Shown: one piece after another, positions 1 to 8,551 of the stretch | Numbering within the stretch: the stretch's first letter is position 1 | Layout: every line of letters starts with the position of its first letter | Source of the DNA: Franconibacter pulveris DSM 19144 | GTDB taxonomy: Bacteria; Pseudomonadota; Gammaproteobacteria; Enterobacterales; Enterobacteriaceae | Length of the DNA: 64,000 bases | NCBI GenBank assembly: GCA_000621185.1 | Contig: KK211225.1 | Span: forward strand, 207,233 to 271,232 | Reading direction: 5' to 3' | Notes under the pieces: generated by a model | The model's input: the letters and a program-made list of their open reading frames with translations, nothing else | Databases searched by the model: none | Told to the model about the DNA's origin: nothing | Position numbers and translations under genes: made by a program

Positions 1-248
1 CCAAGCGGGGTAAAGTTTTTCAGCTCCTGCGCCCCTACCCCGCCGCTTAATTCACGCCAGAGGTCATGGCCGAAGCCTATCACCACCCCGAGGCTGGCTT
101 CCGGGAACTGCGCCTGAAAGGTCGCGACTTTATCAGCGAAGGCTTTACAGCCCTGACGCAGCGCGTCGCGATCGCCCTGCGCTTTCGCTTCCAGCCAAAT
201 GGCGGCGCGGCAATGTTCCGGCAAAATGCCGCTTTGAACCTGAGACAT
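1..248 (-). CDS. yfeX: Dyp-type heme peroxidase YfeX, N-terminal part (runs off the window)
   Basis: Only the first 82 codons are in the window; the gene continues past base 1. The start [18 protein letters not shown] and the stretch [14 protein letters not shown] match the N-terminus of E. coli YfeX, a cytoplasmic dye-decolorising-type heme peroxidase linked to heme and porphyrin oxidation. The ATG at 248 is preceded by a strong purine-rich ribosome site (GGAGGAG just upstream). The heme-ligand histidine and the catalytic Asp/Arg lie in the missing part, so activity cannot be judged. It follows yfeZ and yfeY on the same strand, as in E. coli. Confidence 0.9.
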   Translation of the reverse strand, partial: MSQVQSGILPEHCRAAIWLEAKAQGDRDALRQGCKAFADKVATFQAQFPEASLGVVIGFGHDLWRELSGGVGAQELKNFTPL

Positions 249-267
249 CTCTCCTCCAGCAAAAACG

Positions 268-285
268 ATGCCACGAAGGTGGCAT
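268..285 (-). terminator. Hairpin followed by T-run between yfeY and yfeX
   Basis: A perfect 7-bp inverted repeat (ATGCCAC / GTGGCAT, 4-nt loop) is followed on the minus strand by TCGTTTTT. It has the form of an intrinsic terminator for yfeZ-yfeY transcripts, but it ends only about 13 bases before the yfeX ribosome site, so it could also attenuate read-through into yfeX. Confidence 0.5.
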
Positions 286-340
286 GAATCGGGCTATTGT
301 ACCCGATTTTTTTGCCGGCGCGTTGCGCTAAAACAAGCCG

Positions 341-916
341 TTAACGGCGCCAGACTATCTTGTGCAGCGTCCATTTTTTCAGGGCATCGTCAGAAGGCAT
401 TAACCCTTCAGGGCCGCGCCATTCGCCGGTAAAAACGTAGCTGACATGATGACTGCCGGGCGCCTGACACTCCACGCCGTCGCTGTCGTCATCCAGCGCT
501 TTTTTACAGGCGCCATACGCTTTGTCATACAGATCGCTGAAAGGCGTGCCAATCTTCACGCCGCTGTCGGTCGCGATATCGTTATCCAGCACATCGATAC
601 GGCTGACTTTGTCGTTTTCGCCGTTAACCACTACGGCAAGCTTGTCATTCTTCAGCGCTTCGAAATAGCGCACCACCGCGCCGCCCTGCGTTTTCATCCC
701 GCTGCGCAAGCGATAATCATCGCCCAGCGCGTCGGCGATCTCCTCTTCTTTCAGCGGCGTGTCGGCAGTGATATCCCCTAAGCCGTTTTCGGTCACTTCA
801 AGCGACGAGCCAAACCAGTTCCACGGCGCGGCGGCGGACCAGTGTACGTTCGATAGCGTGGAACAGCCCGTCAACACGAGCGGCAGACCGCAGAGCAGCA
901 AACGCAGGTTTTTCAT
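341..916 (-). CDS. yfeY: Lipoprotein YfeY (DUF1131 family)
   Basis: A 191-residue protein with a lipoprotein signal peptide: a short basic start, a hydrophobic core and the lipobox LTGC with Cys18 as the expected lipidation site. The mature part fits the DUF1131 family represented by E. coli YfeY, an envelope lipoprotein of unknown function. E. coli yfeY has been reported in the sigma-E regulon, but I did not identify a sigma-E promoter here. It lies between yfeZ and yfeX on the same strand, with a likely terminator downstream. Confidence 0.88.
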   Translation of the reverse strand: MKNLRLLLCGLPLVLTGCSTLSNVHWSAAAPWNWFGSSLEVTENGLGDITADTPLKEEEIADALGDDYRLRSGMKTQGGAVVRYFEALKNDKLAVVVNGENDKVSRIDVLDNDIATDSGVKIGTPFSDLYDKAYGACKKALDDDSDGVECQAPGSHHVSYVFTGEWRGPEGLMPSDDALKKWTLHKIVWRR

Positions 917-977
917 TTTTTATCCCTTTCTTAAGCATTATCGCTTGTTGGAACCTCTAAACCGAAAAAAGTGCCGG

Positions 978-1415
978 TTAATCTGTATCGGGCGTAAAGC
1001 AGGCGCGCAACCGGGCGTTAAACCCAAGCCACCAGAGCGCGAAGAGGTCGGCGGCCAGCAGAATCATCGCCGCCCCGCTCTGCCCTTCATTGTTTGCCAG
1101 CATAAACAGCTGTGAGGTTAGCAGCCAGACCTGGGTAACGATAAGCACCCAGCGCCAGGCGCGCCATAGCCGTGGGAAGCGCTCCCGTCGCCCGCTTAGC
1201 AGAAAAGCCAGCGCCGCCGGCACGCCGGTCAGCAAACCGAGCCAGAAGGCGGCACGGTCGGGGTAAAAGAGCGCGAGCAGCGCTTCTCCTTGCTCCCGCG
1301 ATGCGCCCGCCAGCACAAACAGCGCCCAGGTGCGCGCTTGCAACAGCAGCACGCCCCAGAACAGCGCGGGCAGCTTCAGCAGCCCCTGGCTGTCGTAATC
1401 GGAAGGTAAAAACAT
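978..1415 (-). CDS. yfeZ: Inner membrane protein YfeZ (DUF2919 family)
   Basis: A 145-residue, strongly hydrophobic protein with about four membrane segments, around residues 17-37, 54-75, 85-107 and 115-130. The N-terminal YDSQGLLKLPALFWGVLLLQ pattern is typical of the DUF2919 family (YfeZ). Function is unknown. It is upstream of yfeY on the same strand, as in E. coli, and probably shares its transcript. Confidence 0.85.
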   Translation of the reverse strand: MFLPSDYDSQGLLKLPALFWGVLLLQARTWALFVLAGASREQGEALLALFYPDRAAFWLGLLTGVPAALAFLLSGRRERFPRLWRAWRWVLIVTQVWLLTSQLFMLANNEGQSGAAMILLAADLFALWWLGFNARLRACFTPDTD

Positions 1416-1515
1416 GTATAAATTCCGGGATCCGCCGTCATAAAAGGCAGAATTATGTCACCCTGTAAGGGTGCGAAGAAAGCGCTTCGCACGAGATAAC
1501 CAAAAGGAGATTGAG

Positions 1516-1908
1516 ATGAAAAAACGTAGCATTGCGTTGTTATTTGCGACGGCCGCGCTGACGGCGGCCCCGGCTATCGCCCAGAAGGGAGGGTTTAGCG
1601 GTCCGGATAACACTACCGCCGCCGCGAAAGGCGGCTTCGTTGGGCCGGATGCGGCCAGCACAACGGTGGAACAGGCAAAAAGCCTGCGCGATGACGCCTG
1701 GGTGGCGCTGGAAGGCAACATCGTGCGTAAGATTGGCAAAGAGCTTTATGAGTTCCGCGACGCAAGCGGCTCTGTCAATGTGGAAATTGACGATCACGTC
1801 TGGAACGGCGTCACCGTCACCCCGAACGACAAAGTACGTATCGAGGGGGAAGTGGATAAAGACTGGAACTCCGTTGAAATCGACGTGAAAAAAGTGACCA
1901 AAGGCTAA
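1516..1908 (+). CDS. YgiW/YdeI-type periplasmic OB-fold (BOF) stress protein
   Basis: A 130-residue protein starting at the ATG after AAGGAGATTGAG; the longer frame from 1471 lacks a ribosome site. Residues 1-22 form a signal peptide (cleavage after AIA). The mature start carries two copies of KGGFxGPD, a hallmark of the YgiW/YdeI family, followed by a bacterial OB-fold domain (about residues 55-130: DAWVALEGNIV, GKELYEFRD, DKVRIEGEVDKDW). Relatives in E. coli and Salmonella contribute to tolerance of peroxide, acid and antimicrobial peptides. It is a single-gene unit between yfeZ and ypeA; this paralogue is not at this place in K-12, and I cannot say which named relative is its orthologue. 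Confidence 0.85.
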   Translation: MKKRSIALLFATAALTAAPAIAQKGGFSGPDNTTAAAKGGFVGPDAASTTVEQAKSLRDDAWVALEGNIVRKIGKELYEFRDASGSVNVEIDDHVWNGVTVTPNDKVRIEGEVDKDWNSVEIDVKKVTKG

Positions 1909-1941
1909 GCGCTTTTCACCCGGCCCTGCGCCGGGTGACTA

Positions 1942-2367
1942 TTAATATTCCTGGTCTTCAATCAGCCGCTTGCCAAGGCTTATCACATCCTGGTGCTCGT
2001 AACCCAGACGTTCATACATACCCAGCACCACGTCGTTATCCTCGCGGATCTGAATGTTGATTTTCGGGCAGCCGCGGGCGATGAGTTTTTTCTCAAGACG
2101 GCTTAATAACGCATTGGCGATGCCGCGTCCGCGAAACTCCGGGTGTACGCCCAGGTAGTACGCCGAGCCGCGATGCCCGTCGTAGCCGCCCATTACTGAA
2201 CCCACGACTTCGCCGTTCACTTCGGCGACCAGGAACAGATCGGGGTCGTGGTTCAGCTTGCGCTCAATGTCCATTTCCGGATCGTTCCAGGGGCGCAGCA
2301 GGTCGCAACGCTCCCAGAGGGTAATGACCTCTTCGAAATCTGGCTGGCGAAAAACACGTATCTCCAT
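1942..2367 (-). CDS. ypeA: GNAT family N-acetyltransferase YpeA
   Basis: A 141-residue protein that matches E. coli YpeA in length and almost throughout ([45 protein letters not shown]). The acetyl-CoA-binding motif A of the GNAT fold is visible at [19 protein letters not shown] (about residues 73-92). The start at 2367 was preferred over the upstream ATG at 2442 because it reproduces the family N-terminus. The acceptor substrate is unknown. It is divergent from amiA, as in E. coli. Confidence 0.93.
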   Translation of the reverse strand: MEIRVFRQPDFEEVITLWERCDLLRPWNDPEMDIERKLNHDPDLFLVAEVNGEVVGSVMGGYDGHRGSAYYLGVHPEFRGRGIANALLSRLEKKLIARGCPKINIQIREDNDVVLGMYERLGYEHQDVISLGKRLIEDQEY

Positions 2368-2580
2368 GGTATTACCCATCTTTTGCGCAATAAAAACAGT
2401 GATTATGGCGCTATCTGTTGCAATAGCCAATATCCCCGGCAAAACTTCGCGAAAAATGGCATACTACCCTTTCGCCTCGCCTTGAAATGAAAAGTAAAAC
2501 TTTTCCCGCTACGGAATGTCGTCCCCTGAAGAGCGATACGCTATAACACTGCGGGACCATAAAAACAGAAGTCAGGACGC

Positions 2581-3453
2581 ATGAGCACTATTAAGCCCTT
2601 AAAAAAACTCACATCGCGCCGTCAGCTGCTGCTTACGGGCCTCGCAGCCCTGACGGTTACCGGCATTAACAAAGCCCTTGCTAAAGAAGAGAAACCGCTC
2701 GCCACCAGTAACAGCCACAGCAAGCCGAAAGCCAAAAAAGCGGGCGCGAAGCGCGTGGTGATGCTCGACCCGGGCCACGGCGGCATCGATACCGGCGCTA
2801 TTGGCCATAACGGCTCAAAAGAGAAACACGTGGTGCTGGCGATTGCCAAAAAAGTGCGCGCTATTCTGCGCGCGCGAGGTATCGACGCCCGCCTTACCCG
2901 CAGCGACGACACCTTTATTCCCCTCTATGACCGGGTGGAGATAGCCCACCAGCATGGCGCGGATCTCTTTATGTCAATTCACGCCGATGGTTTCACCAGC
3001 CCCACCGCCGCAGGCGCGTCGGTTTTTGCGCTCTCTAACCGCGGGGCGAGTAGCGCCATGGCGAAATACCTCTCCGATCGCGAAAACGCCGCCGACGACG
3101 TAGCGGGCAGCCGGGTAAAAAATAAAGATCACTATCTGCAACAGGTGCTGTTCGACCTGGTGCAGACCGATACCATTAAAAACAGCCTTACGCTCGGCTC
3201 GCATATCCTGCGCCAGATTAAACCGGTGCATCGCCTGCACAGCCGATCGACCGAACAGGCAGCGTTTGTGGTGCTCAAATCGCCTTCCATTCCTTCCGTG
3301 CTGGTAGAAACCTCTTTTATTACCAATCCGGAAGAGGAAAAACTGCTCGGCACCAATGCGTTTCGCCAGAAAATCGCTACCGCTATCGCCAACGGCGTCA
3401 TCAGCTATTTCAACTGGTTCGATAACCATAAAGCCCATTCGAAGCGAGGCTAA
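2581..3453 (+). CDS. amiA: Periplasmic N-acetylmuramoyl-L-alanine amidase AmiA
   Basis: A 290-residue zinc amidase that cleaves the lactyl-amide bond between MurNAc and L-alanine during septal peptidoglycan splitting. Residues 1-34 are a twin-arginine signal (TSRRQLLLTG, Arg13-Arg14), so it is exported folded by Tat. The Amidase_3 domain shows the zinc ligands His66 (DPGHGG), Glu81 (KEKH) and His134 (SIHADG), and the catalytic Glu near residue 243 in LVETSFITN. There is no AMIN domain, which separates AmiA from AmiB/AmiC; AmiA is activated by EnvC. It is followed 3 bases later by hemF, so the two are probably cotranscribed. Confidence 0.96.
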   Translation: MSTIKPLKKLTSRRQLLLTGLAALTVTGINKALAKEEKPLATSNSHSKPKAKKAGAKRVVMLDPGHGGIDTGAIGHNGSKEKHVVLAIAKKVRAILRARGIDARLTRSDDTFIPLYDRVEIAHQHGADLFMSIHADGFTSPTAAGASVFALSNRGASSAMAKYLSDRENAADDVAGSRVKNKDHYLQQVLFDLVQTDTIKNSLTLGSHILRQIKPVHRLHSRSTEQAAFVVLKSPSIPSVLVETSFITNPEEEKLLGTNAFRQKIATAIANGVISYFNWFDNHKAHSKRG

Positions 3454-4359
<906 letters not shown>

Positions 4360-4365
4360 CTACCG

Positions 4366-4397
4366 CGGCGCCCGTGAAAAGGCGCCGTTATTTTTTG
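4366..4397 (+). terminator. Intrinsic terminator of amiA-hemF
   Basis: The 7-bp stem CGGCGCC / GGCGCCG (4366-4372 and 4381-4387) is followed by TTATTTTTT. The T-run contains the reverse complement of the mtnA stop codon, so the two convergent genes share this site. Confidence 0.75.
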
Positions 4398-5407
4398 AAT
4401 CGTCCGTTCGCCACGTCATCCGGCGTCACGACCCCGCTGTCCAGCACCCAGCCGCTAATCAGCGCCGCTGGCGTGACGTCAAACGCCGGGTTGTAAACCC
4501 GCGCATTTTCCGGCGCCCACTGCACCGCGCCAAAGCTGCCCGCCACGCCCGTCACCTCGGCTGGTGCCCGTTGCTCAATGGGGATAGCCGCGCCGTTCGG
4601 ACAATCCGGGTCAAGCGTGGTCTGCGGCGCGGCAACATAAAACGGAATATGATGAAACTTCGCCAGCACCGCGAGGCTGTAAGTGCCGATTTTATTCGCC
4701 ACGTCGCCATTGGCGGCGATACGGTCCGCGCCCACCCAAATAGCGTCCACCAGCCCCTGCGCCATCAGGCTCGCCGCCATCGAGTCGGTAATCAGCTGAT
4801 AAGGGATGCCGAGCTCGCCAAGCTCCCACGCCGTTAAGCGACCACCCTGCAACAAAGGTCGGGTTTCATCCACCCAGACGTTGGCGACCTTACCTTCATC
4901 AAACGCCTGGGCGATAACGCCAAGCGCGGTGCCCACGCCCGCTGTCGCCAGCCCGCCGGTATTGCAGTGGGTGAGCAGGCGGCTGCCTGGCTTCACAAGC
5001 TGGCTGCCCGCCCGGGCGATGCGGTCGCACAGTTCGCGGTCTTCCTGCACCAGGCGAACCGCTTCGGCTTCCAGCGCGGCGGCGACGTTCTCCTGCGCAA
5101 GCGCCTCTTTCATGCGGTCGAGGTTATTCATCAGATTAACCGCCGTGGGCCGCGCGGCGCGCAGCGTTTCGAGGGCATGGGTCAGTTCGTTCCGGCTCAG
5201 GCCGCGTTCGCCCAGCAGCGCCAGCAGCAGGCTTGCCGACAAGCCAATCAGCGGCGCGCCGCGCACCCGCAGCGCATGAATATGGCCGACCAGCGCCTCT
5301 ACGCTGTCGGCGGGCAGCCAGTTTTTCTGCTGCGGCAGCGCCTGCTGGTCGAGGATCCAGAGCTTATTGTCCACCACCCGCAGGCTGGTTGTCTGAAGTG
5401 TCTGCAT
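4388..5407 (-). CDS. mtnA: S-methyl-5-thioribose-1-phosphate isomerase MtnA
   Basis: A 339-residue member of the eIF2B-alpha-like isomerases that turns methylthioribose-1-phosphate into methylthioribulose-1-phosphate in the methionine salvage pathway. Visible landmarks are [11 protein letters not shown], the catalytic-cysteine loop [11 protein letters not shown] (about residues 145-156), [12 protein letters not shown], and [17 protein letters not shown] with the catalytic Asp. It is divergent from mtnK, its partner one step earlier in the pathway, across a 105-bp region with met boxes. The later salvage enzymes (mtnB, C, D) are not in the window. Confidence 0.95.
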   Translation of the reverse strand: MQTLQTTSLRVVDNKLWILDQQALPQQKNWLPADSVEALVGHIHALRVRGAPLIGLSASLLLALLGERGLSRNELTHALETLRAARPTAVNLMNNLDRMKEALAQENVAAALEAEAVRLVQEDRELCDRIARAGSQLVKPGSRLLTHCNTGGLATAGVGTALGVIAQAFDEGKVANVWVDETRPLLQGGRLTAWELGELGIPYQLITDSMAASLMAQGLVDAIWVGADRIAANGDVANKIGTYSLAVLAKFHHIPFYVAAPQTTLDPDCPNGAAIPIEQRAPAEVTGVAGSFGAVQWAPENARVYNPAFDVTPAALISGWVLDSGVVTPDDVANGRFKK

Positions 5408-5458
5408 GAGTTAAATCCCTGTTGCGTTATTGTGGCGTATTGTGTCAGGATGCGAAAC

Positions 5459-5482
5459 GGATGTATAGACGTCTGAACGGCT
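5459..5482. promoter_or_regulatory. MetJ operator (three tandem met boxes) between mtnA and mtnK
   Basis: Bases 5467-5474 are a perfect met box, AGACGTCT. The contiguous 8-mers on either side (5459-5466 GGATGTAT and 5475-5482 GAACGGCT) each keep 5 of 8 consensus bases, giving the tandem array that MetJ dimers bind cooperatively. It lies in the divergent promoter region, so SAM-MetJ probably represses both genes. Confidence 0.82.
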
Positions 5483-5512
5483 TTATAACCTGATTGCATG
5501 AGGATATTCGCA

Positions 5513-6712
5513 ATGTCGCACTACCGAACCTTCACGGCCTATGACGCAGTGGCTTACGCGCAACAGTTTGGCGGACTGGCGGATCCAGCCAGCCTTGTGG
5601 AGGCGCAGGAAGTGGGCGACGGCAACCTCAATCTGGTGTTTAAAATTTTTGATACCCAGGGCGTTAGCCGCATTATCGTCAAGCAGGCGCTGCCTTATGT
5701 CCGCTGCGTAGGCGAATCCTGGCCGCTGACGCTCGACCGCGCGCGGCTAGAAGCGCAGACGCTGGTCGAACACTACAAACATTGCCCGCAGCATACGGTG
5801 AAAATTCACCATTACGACGCGGATCTGGCGGTGATGGTGATGGAAGATCTTTCAAGCCACCGCATCTGGCGCGGCGAGTTGATAAGCGGCGTCTATTACC
5901 CGCAGGCGGCGAGCCAGCTTGGTGAGTACCTGGCGCAGACGCTGTTTCATACCAGCGATTTTTATCTCCATCCCCACGAGAAAAAAGCCCAGGTGGCGCG
6001 CTTTATCAACCCCGAGATGTGCGAAATCACCGAAGATCTTTTCTTCAACGACCCGTATCAGATTCATGAGCGTAATAACTACCCGGCAGAACTGGAGCCG
6101 GAAGTCGCGGCGCTGCGTGACGATGCGCAGCTCAAAACCGCCGTCGCCGCGCTCAAGCACCGCTTCTTTTCTCACGCCGAAGCACTGCTGCACGGCGATA
6201 TCCATAGCGGATCGATTTTTGTCGCTGACGGCAGCCTGAAGGCGATTGACGCCGAGTTTGGCTATTTTGGCCCGATCGGTTTTGACGTCGGCACCGCCAT
6301 CGGCAACCTGCTGCTGAACTATTGCGGCCTGCCAGGACAGCTTGGCATTCGCGAGGCGGCAAGCGGCCGCGACCAGCGTCTTGCTGATATTGTCGAACTG
6401 TGGAACACCTTCGCCGAGCGCTTCCAGTGGCTTGCGCGGGAGAAGACCCGCGACGCGGCGCTCGCCTTCCCCGGCTACGCCAGCGAGTTTCTGAAGAAAG
6501 TCTGGGCAGATGCCATCGGCTTTGCCGGTACGGAGCTGATTCGCCGAAGCGTCGGCCTTTCCCACGTGGCGGATATCGACACCATTCAGGATAAAGAGAT
6601 GAAGCTCTCCTGCCTGCGCCACGCCATTGAGCTTGGCAAAGCGCTGATTGTGCTGGCCCCGCGCATCGACAGCGCCGACGAGCTGGTCGCCCGGGTGCGG
6701 CAGTACGGTTAA
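5513..6712 (+). CDS. mtnK: 5-methylthioribose kinase MtnK
   Basis: A 399-residue kinase that phosphorylates 5-methylthioribose at C1 with ATP, the entry step of methylthioribose salvage. The start [19 protein letters not shown] matches Klebsiella MtnK; the upstream in-frame ATG at 5498 overlaps the likely ribosome site. Kinase-fold landmarks are [12 protein letters not shown] (nucleotide loop), [13 protein letters not shown] (catalytic loop with Asp) and [16 protein letters not shown] (metal-binding segment). K-12 lacks mtnK and mtnA; Klebsiella has them. It is transcribed away from mtnA, with met boxes between them. Confidence 0.95.
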   Translation: MSHYRTFTAYDAVAYAQQFGGLADPASLVEAQEVGDGNLNLVFKIFDTQGVSRIIVKQALPYVRCVGESWPLTLDRARLEAQTLVEHYKHCPQHTVKIHHYDADLAVMVMEDLSSHRIWRGELISGVYYPQAASQLGEYLAQTLFHTSDFYLHPHEKKAQVARFINPEMCEITEDLFFNDPYQIHERNNYPAELEPEVAALRDDAQLKTAVAALKHRFFSHAEALLHGDIHSGSIFVADGSLKAIDAEFGYFGPIGFDVGTAIGNLLLNYCGLPGQLGIREAASGRDQRLADIVELWNTFAERFQWLAREKTRDAALAFPGYASEFLKKVWADAIGFAGTELIRRSVGLSHVADIDTIQDKEMKLSCLRHAIELGKALIVLAPRIDSADELVARVRQYG

Positions 6713-6733
6713 ACGTTTTCTCCTCACCCCACC

Positions 6734-6754
6734 CCTCTCCCCAACGGGGAGAGG
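6734..6754. repeat. CTCTCCCC palindromic repeat unit
   Basis: The 9-bp perfect inverted repeat CCTCTCCCC / GGGGAGAGG with an AAC loop follows a TCCTCACCCCAC lead. The same unit closes both copies of the large repeat at 33.9-34.6 kb (identical at 34530-34550, decayed near 34191-34212), and a related palindrome lies after napC (43044-43063). It is a dispersed REP-like intergenic element. Confidence 0.75.
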
Positions 6755-7296
6755 AAGAAAATCCTCCGCCCTTGCCAACCGCGCCTTCCGGTCCCCTCTC
6801 CCTTGTAGCTAACTAACTACCCGCTACGCTTCTGCCACCCCCATCATCTATGGAGCAGCGGTAACCGTCTGTTCGACACAGCTGATGGCACAGTTAAAAT
6901 CGGAATAAAAGTTCTTTAATAAGGTCCAGTCGGGAGTGAGCGGTCTACAGGGCTTTCGATTAAGCGGAACGTAATGAAACAGACTTTTAAGTCTGGTACT
7001 CAGCTGGGACAAAATGCCGCCTTTAGAGGCGGCATTGAATTATTGTGACCTGCTTCCCATTGCGATCTGCTTCCTGAAAATCAATGCAGTACGGACCTGG
7101 CGATATTAGCTCCTGCCACGAAGCGGACAAGTGTGAAGGTCGAGCGGACGTCGAAATATCCTCTATTTCAGCGAGCTGCTGATGCCTCCTTTTGATGTCA
7201 TATCTGCGTTATCTCATCTCCATTAACCTTGTTTTATGCCTTCTACGTTGGTCGTGGAGCATTCTTAAAAAGAGACATTGCTTCTTTTGTGATCAA

Positions 7297-7314
7297 TGTA
7301 TACATTGTATACAT
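7297..7314. promoter_or_regulatory. Tandem TGTATACAT operator of the RHH-methyltransferase operon
   Basis: Two perfect back-to-back copies of the 9-mer TGTATACAT (7297-7305, 7306-7314), each holding the palindrome GTATAC, end 27 bases before the ATG at 7342. Closely spaced short repeats next to a ribbon-helix-helix gene are the usual form of an RHH autoregulatory operator. Binding by the adjacent protein is inferred. Confidence 0.6.
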
Positions 7315-7341
7315 TGTTTGCGAATTGATGCTGAGGACAAC

Positions 7342-7605
7342 ATGAGCAGAAAAAATAATGTCGTCACCGTAAGGTTAACGGATGAACAACTGAAGTTTTT
7401 CACAGAATGGAAGGAGAAATTAGAGGGCGAATTAGGGATCGATGTTCCTTTGGGGGCTGTTATCCGTAGGGCGTTGGACGGCACAATTCACGGCTTTAAC
7501 CAGGCCCGGAATCACGAGCTCCAGGCAGAAAACAATACCGACGAGCGCGTTTCACGAACCGAAGCTGCTAACGCCTATATCAGCGACTACAAGGAAGGGA
7601 AATAA
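7342..7605 (+). CDS. Small ribbon-helix-helix-like regulator
   Basis: An 87-residue protein. The ATG at 7342 has TGAGGA as ribosome site; the in-frame extension back to 7192 lacks one and would read through the operator. Residues 6-12 (NVVTVRL) form a short strand, followed by two predicted helices at 14-30 and about 36-46 (VPLGAVIRRALD), which is the ribbon-helix-helix outline. The C-terminal half is polar and may contact partner or ligand. It sits 2 bases upstream of a methyltransferase gene, so the two are cotranscribed. I expect an autorepressor of this operon. A toxin-antitoxin role is less likely, because the partner is a methyltransferase. I do not recognise a named family. Confidence 0.7.
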   Translation: MSRKNNVVTVRLTDEQLKFFTEWKEKLEGELGIDVPLGAVIRRALDGTIHGFNQARNHELQAENNTDERVSRTEAANAYISDYKEGK

Positions 7606-7607
7606 TC

Positions 7608-8234
7608 ATGACCATTATCGACAGCAAAGCACATCACGAAGGGTTCAGAGAGCATTATGCCGATAATGCCAGGCCCGTATGGGATATCGGTCGTCCGCAA
7701 AAACCTTTTATTGAGCGCGCCTCTGATATACGCGGGCCAATCTTAGATATTGGCTGTGGTACGGGTACGCTTGCCGTATATTTTGCTGAGCGTGGTGAGC
7801 AGGTTACCGGCATCGATTTTGTCGAAGAGGCTGTTGAGCGAGCTATCGCGAAGGCGAAGGCCGCGGGTCTTAACATCGACTTTATGGTTCAAGACTTTTT
7901 TACTCTTGGCAGTTGGGATCGTAAGTTTCAAACCATTATTGACAGTGGTCTTTTTCATATCTTTTCGGGTGATGAAGTGAGAAAGGCTGCTTACCTGGAA
8001 ATCGTGAGTCAATTACTCAACGACAATGGCCGGCTTTATGTACTGAGCTGTCAAAAAGAACCGGGAATCGACGGTGGTGTTAACGCGGATGAGATTTTTG
8101 ACACCTTCCGTGAACGCTTTATTGTTGAGTCATTGCATGAGTTTGAGGCCGAAACGGTTATTGATGCAGCGGAGAATGCTCCCGGCAGGCGGTGGCTAAG
8201 TTATTTTACGGTAATTAAAAAATGCGAACGTTAA
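7608..8234 (+). CDS. Class I SAM-dependent methyltransferase
   Basis: A 208-residue Rossmann-fold methyltransferase. The SAM-binding motif I is LDIGCGTG (residues 46-53), with the acidic ribose contact at GID (68-70). PVWDIGRPQ (23-31) and IDSGLFHIF (111-119) are the signature of the small-molecule methyltransferases of the thiopurine/halide-methyltransferase-like group, to which Mycobacterium Rv0560c also belongs, rather than of nucleic-acid methylases. The substrate is unknown; detoxification of a small foreign compound is a reasonable guess. Its start lies 2 bases after the RHH gene stop. Base use is AT-richer than in the flanking mtn genes, suggesting transfer. Confidence 0.85.
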   Translation: MTIIDSKAHHEGFREHYADNARPVWDIGRPQKPFIERASDIRGPILDIGCGTGTLAVYFAERGEQVTGIDFVEEAVERAIAKAKAAGLNIDFMVQDFFTLGSWDRKFQTIIDSGLFHIFSGDEVRKAAYLEIVSQLLNDNGRLYVLSCQKEPGIDGGVNADEIFDTFRERFIVESLHEFEAETVIDAAENAPGRRWLSYFTVIKKCER

Positions 8235-8551
8235 CGGGGACTTTTCATCTGTTGTAGGTGTGTATCGGGGAAAAGCGAGAATAAAGGTCTACTGTCCCTG
8301 AATAAATGTTCGCACCGGTTTCCAGTAAGGGCTGTAGAGTGGCATGTCTGCTATGAGCGAAGAGCGGACGTTGGTCTTAAAGGGAAGCTAAACCGCTTGT
8401 TGGAAACTCCTAAAAGCGAACTGTCCGTTTTAACACAACGGTTACAATATCAAAGTATATGAATACAAGTGACTAAAAAATCGTTCATTTCATTGAGCAC
8501 GTAATTCCTTCGCAGTACACTTCCCCAAGGCTATCTAGTGGATTTAAATAA
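8235..8551. other. 317-bp gap after the methyltransferase gene
   Basis: No gene seen. It contains one imperfect copy of a small hairpin repeat (8346-8369, GTCTGCT / AGCGGAC; listed separately). It has no clear terminator after the methyltransferase and an AT-rich run before the 572-residue gene. Confidence 0.55.
8346..8369. repeat. Small hairpin repeat GTCTGCT-N10-AGCGGAC, copy 1
   Basis: Seven-base arms GTCTGCT and AGCGGAC flank ATGAGCGAAG. Related copies occur at 10434-10455 and 12085-12108, all in gaps of the accessory stretch. The arms pair with one G-T. Confidence 0.5.

Larger units (their letters stand above)
6713..7341. other. 629-bp gap between mtnK and the RHH gene
   Basis: No convincing gene. 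It starts with a GC-rich palindromic repeat unit (6734-6754, listed separately), passes into AT-richer sequence, and contains a perfect stem at 7014-7036 (ATGCCGCC / GGCGGCAT with AAAA on its 5' side, so terminator-like on the minus strand). It ends in the repeat-containing promoter of the RHH gene. The composition change near 6.8 kb marks the left edge of the accessory stretch. Confidence 0.6.
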
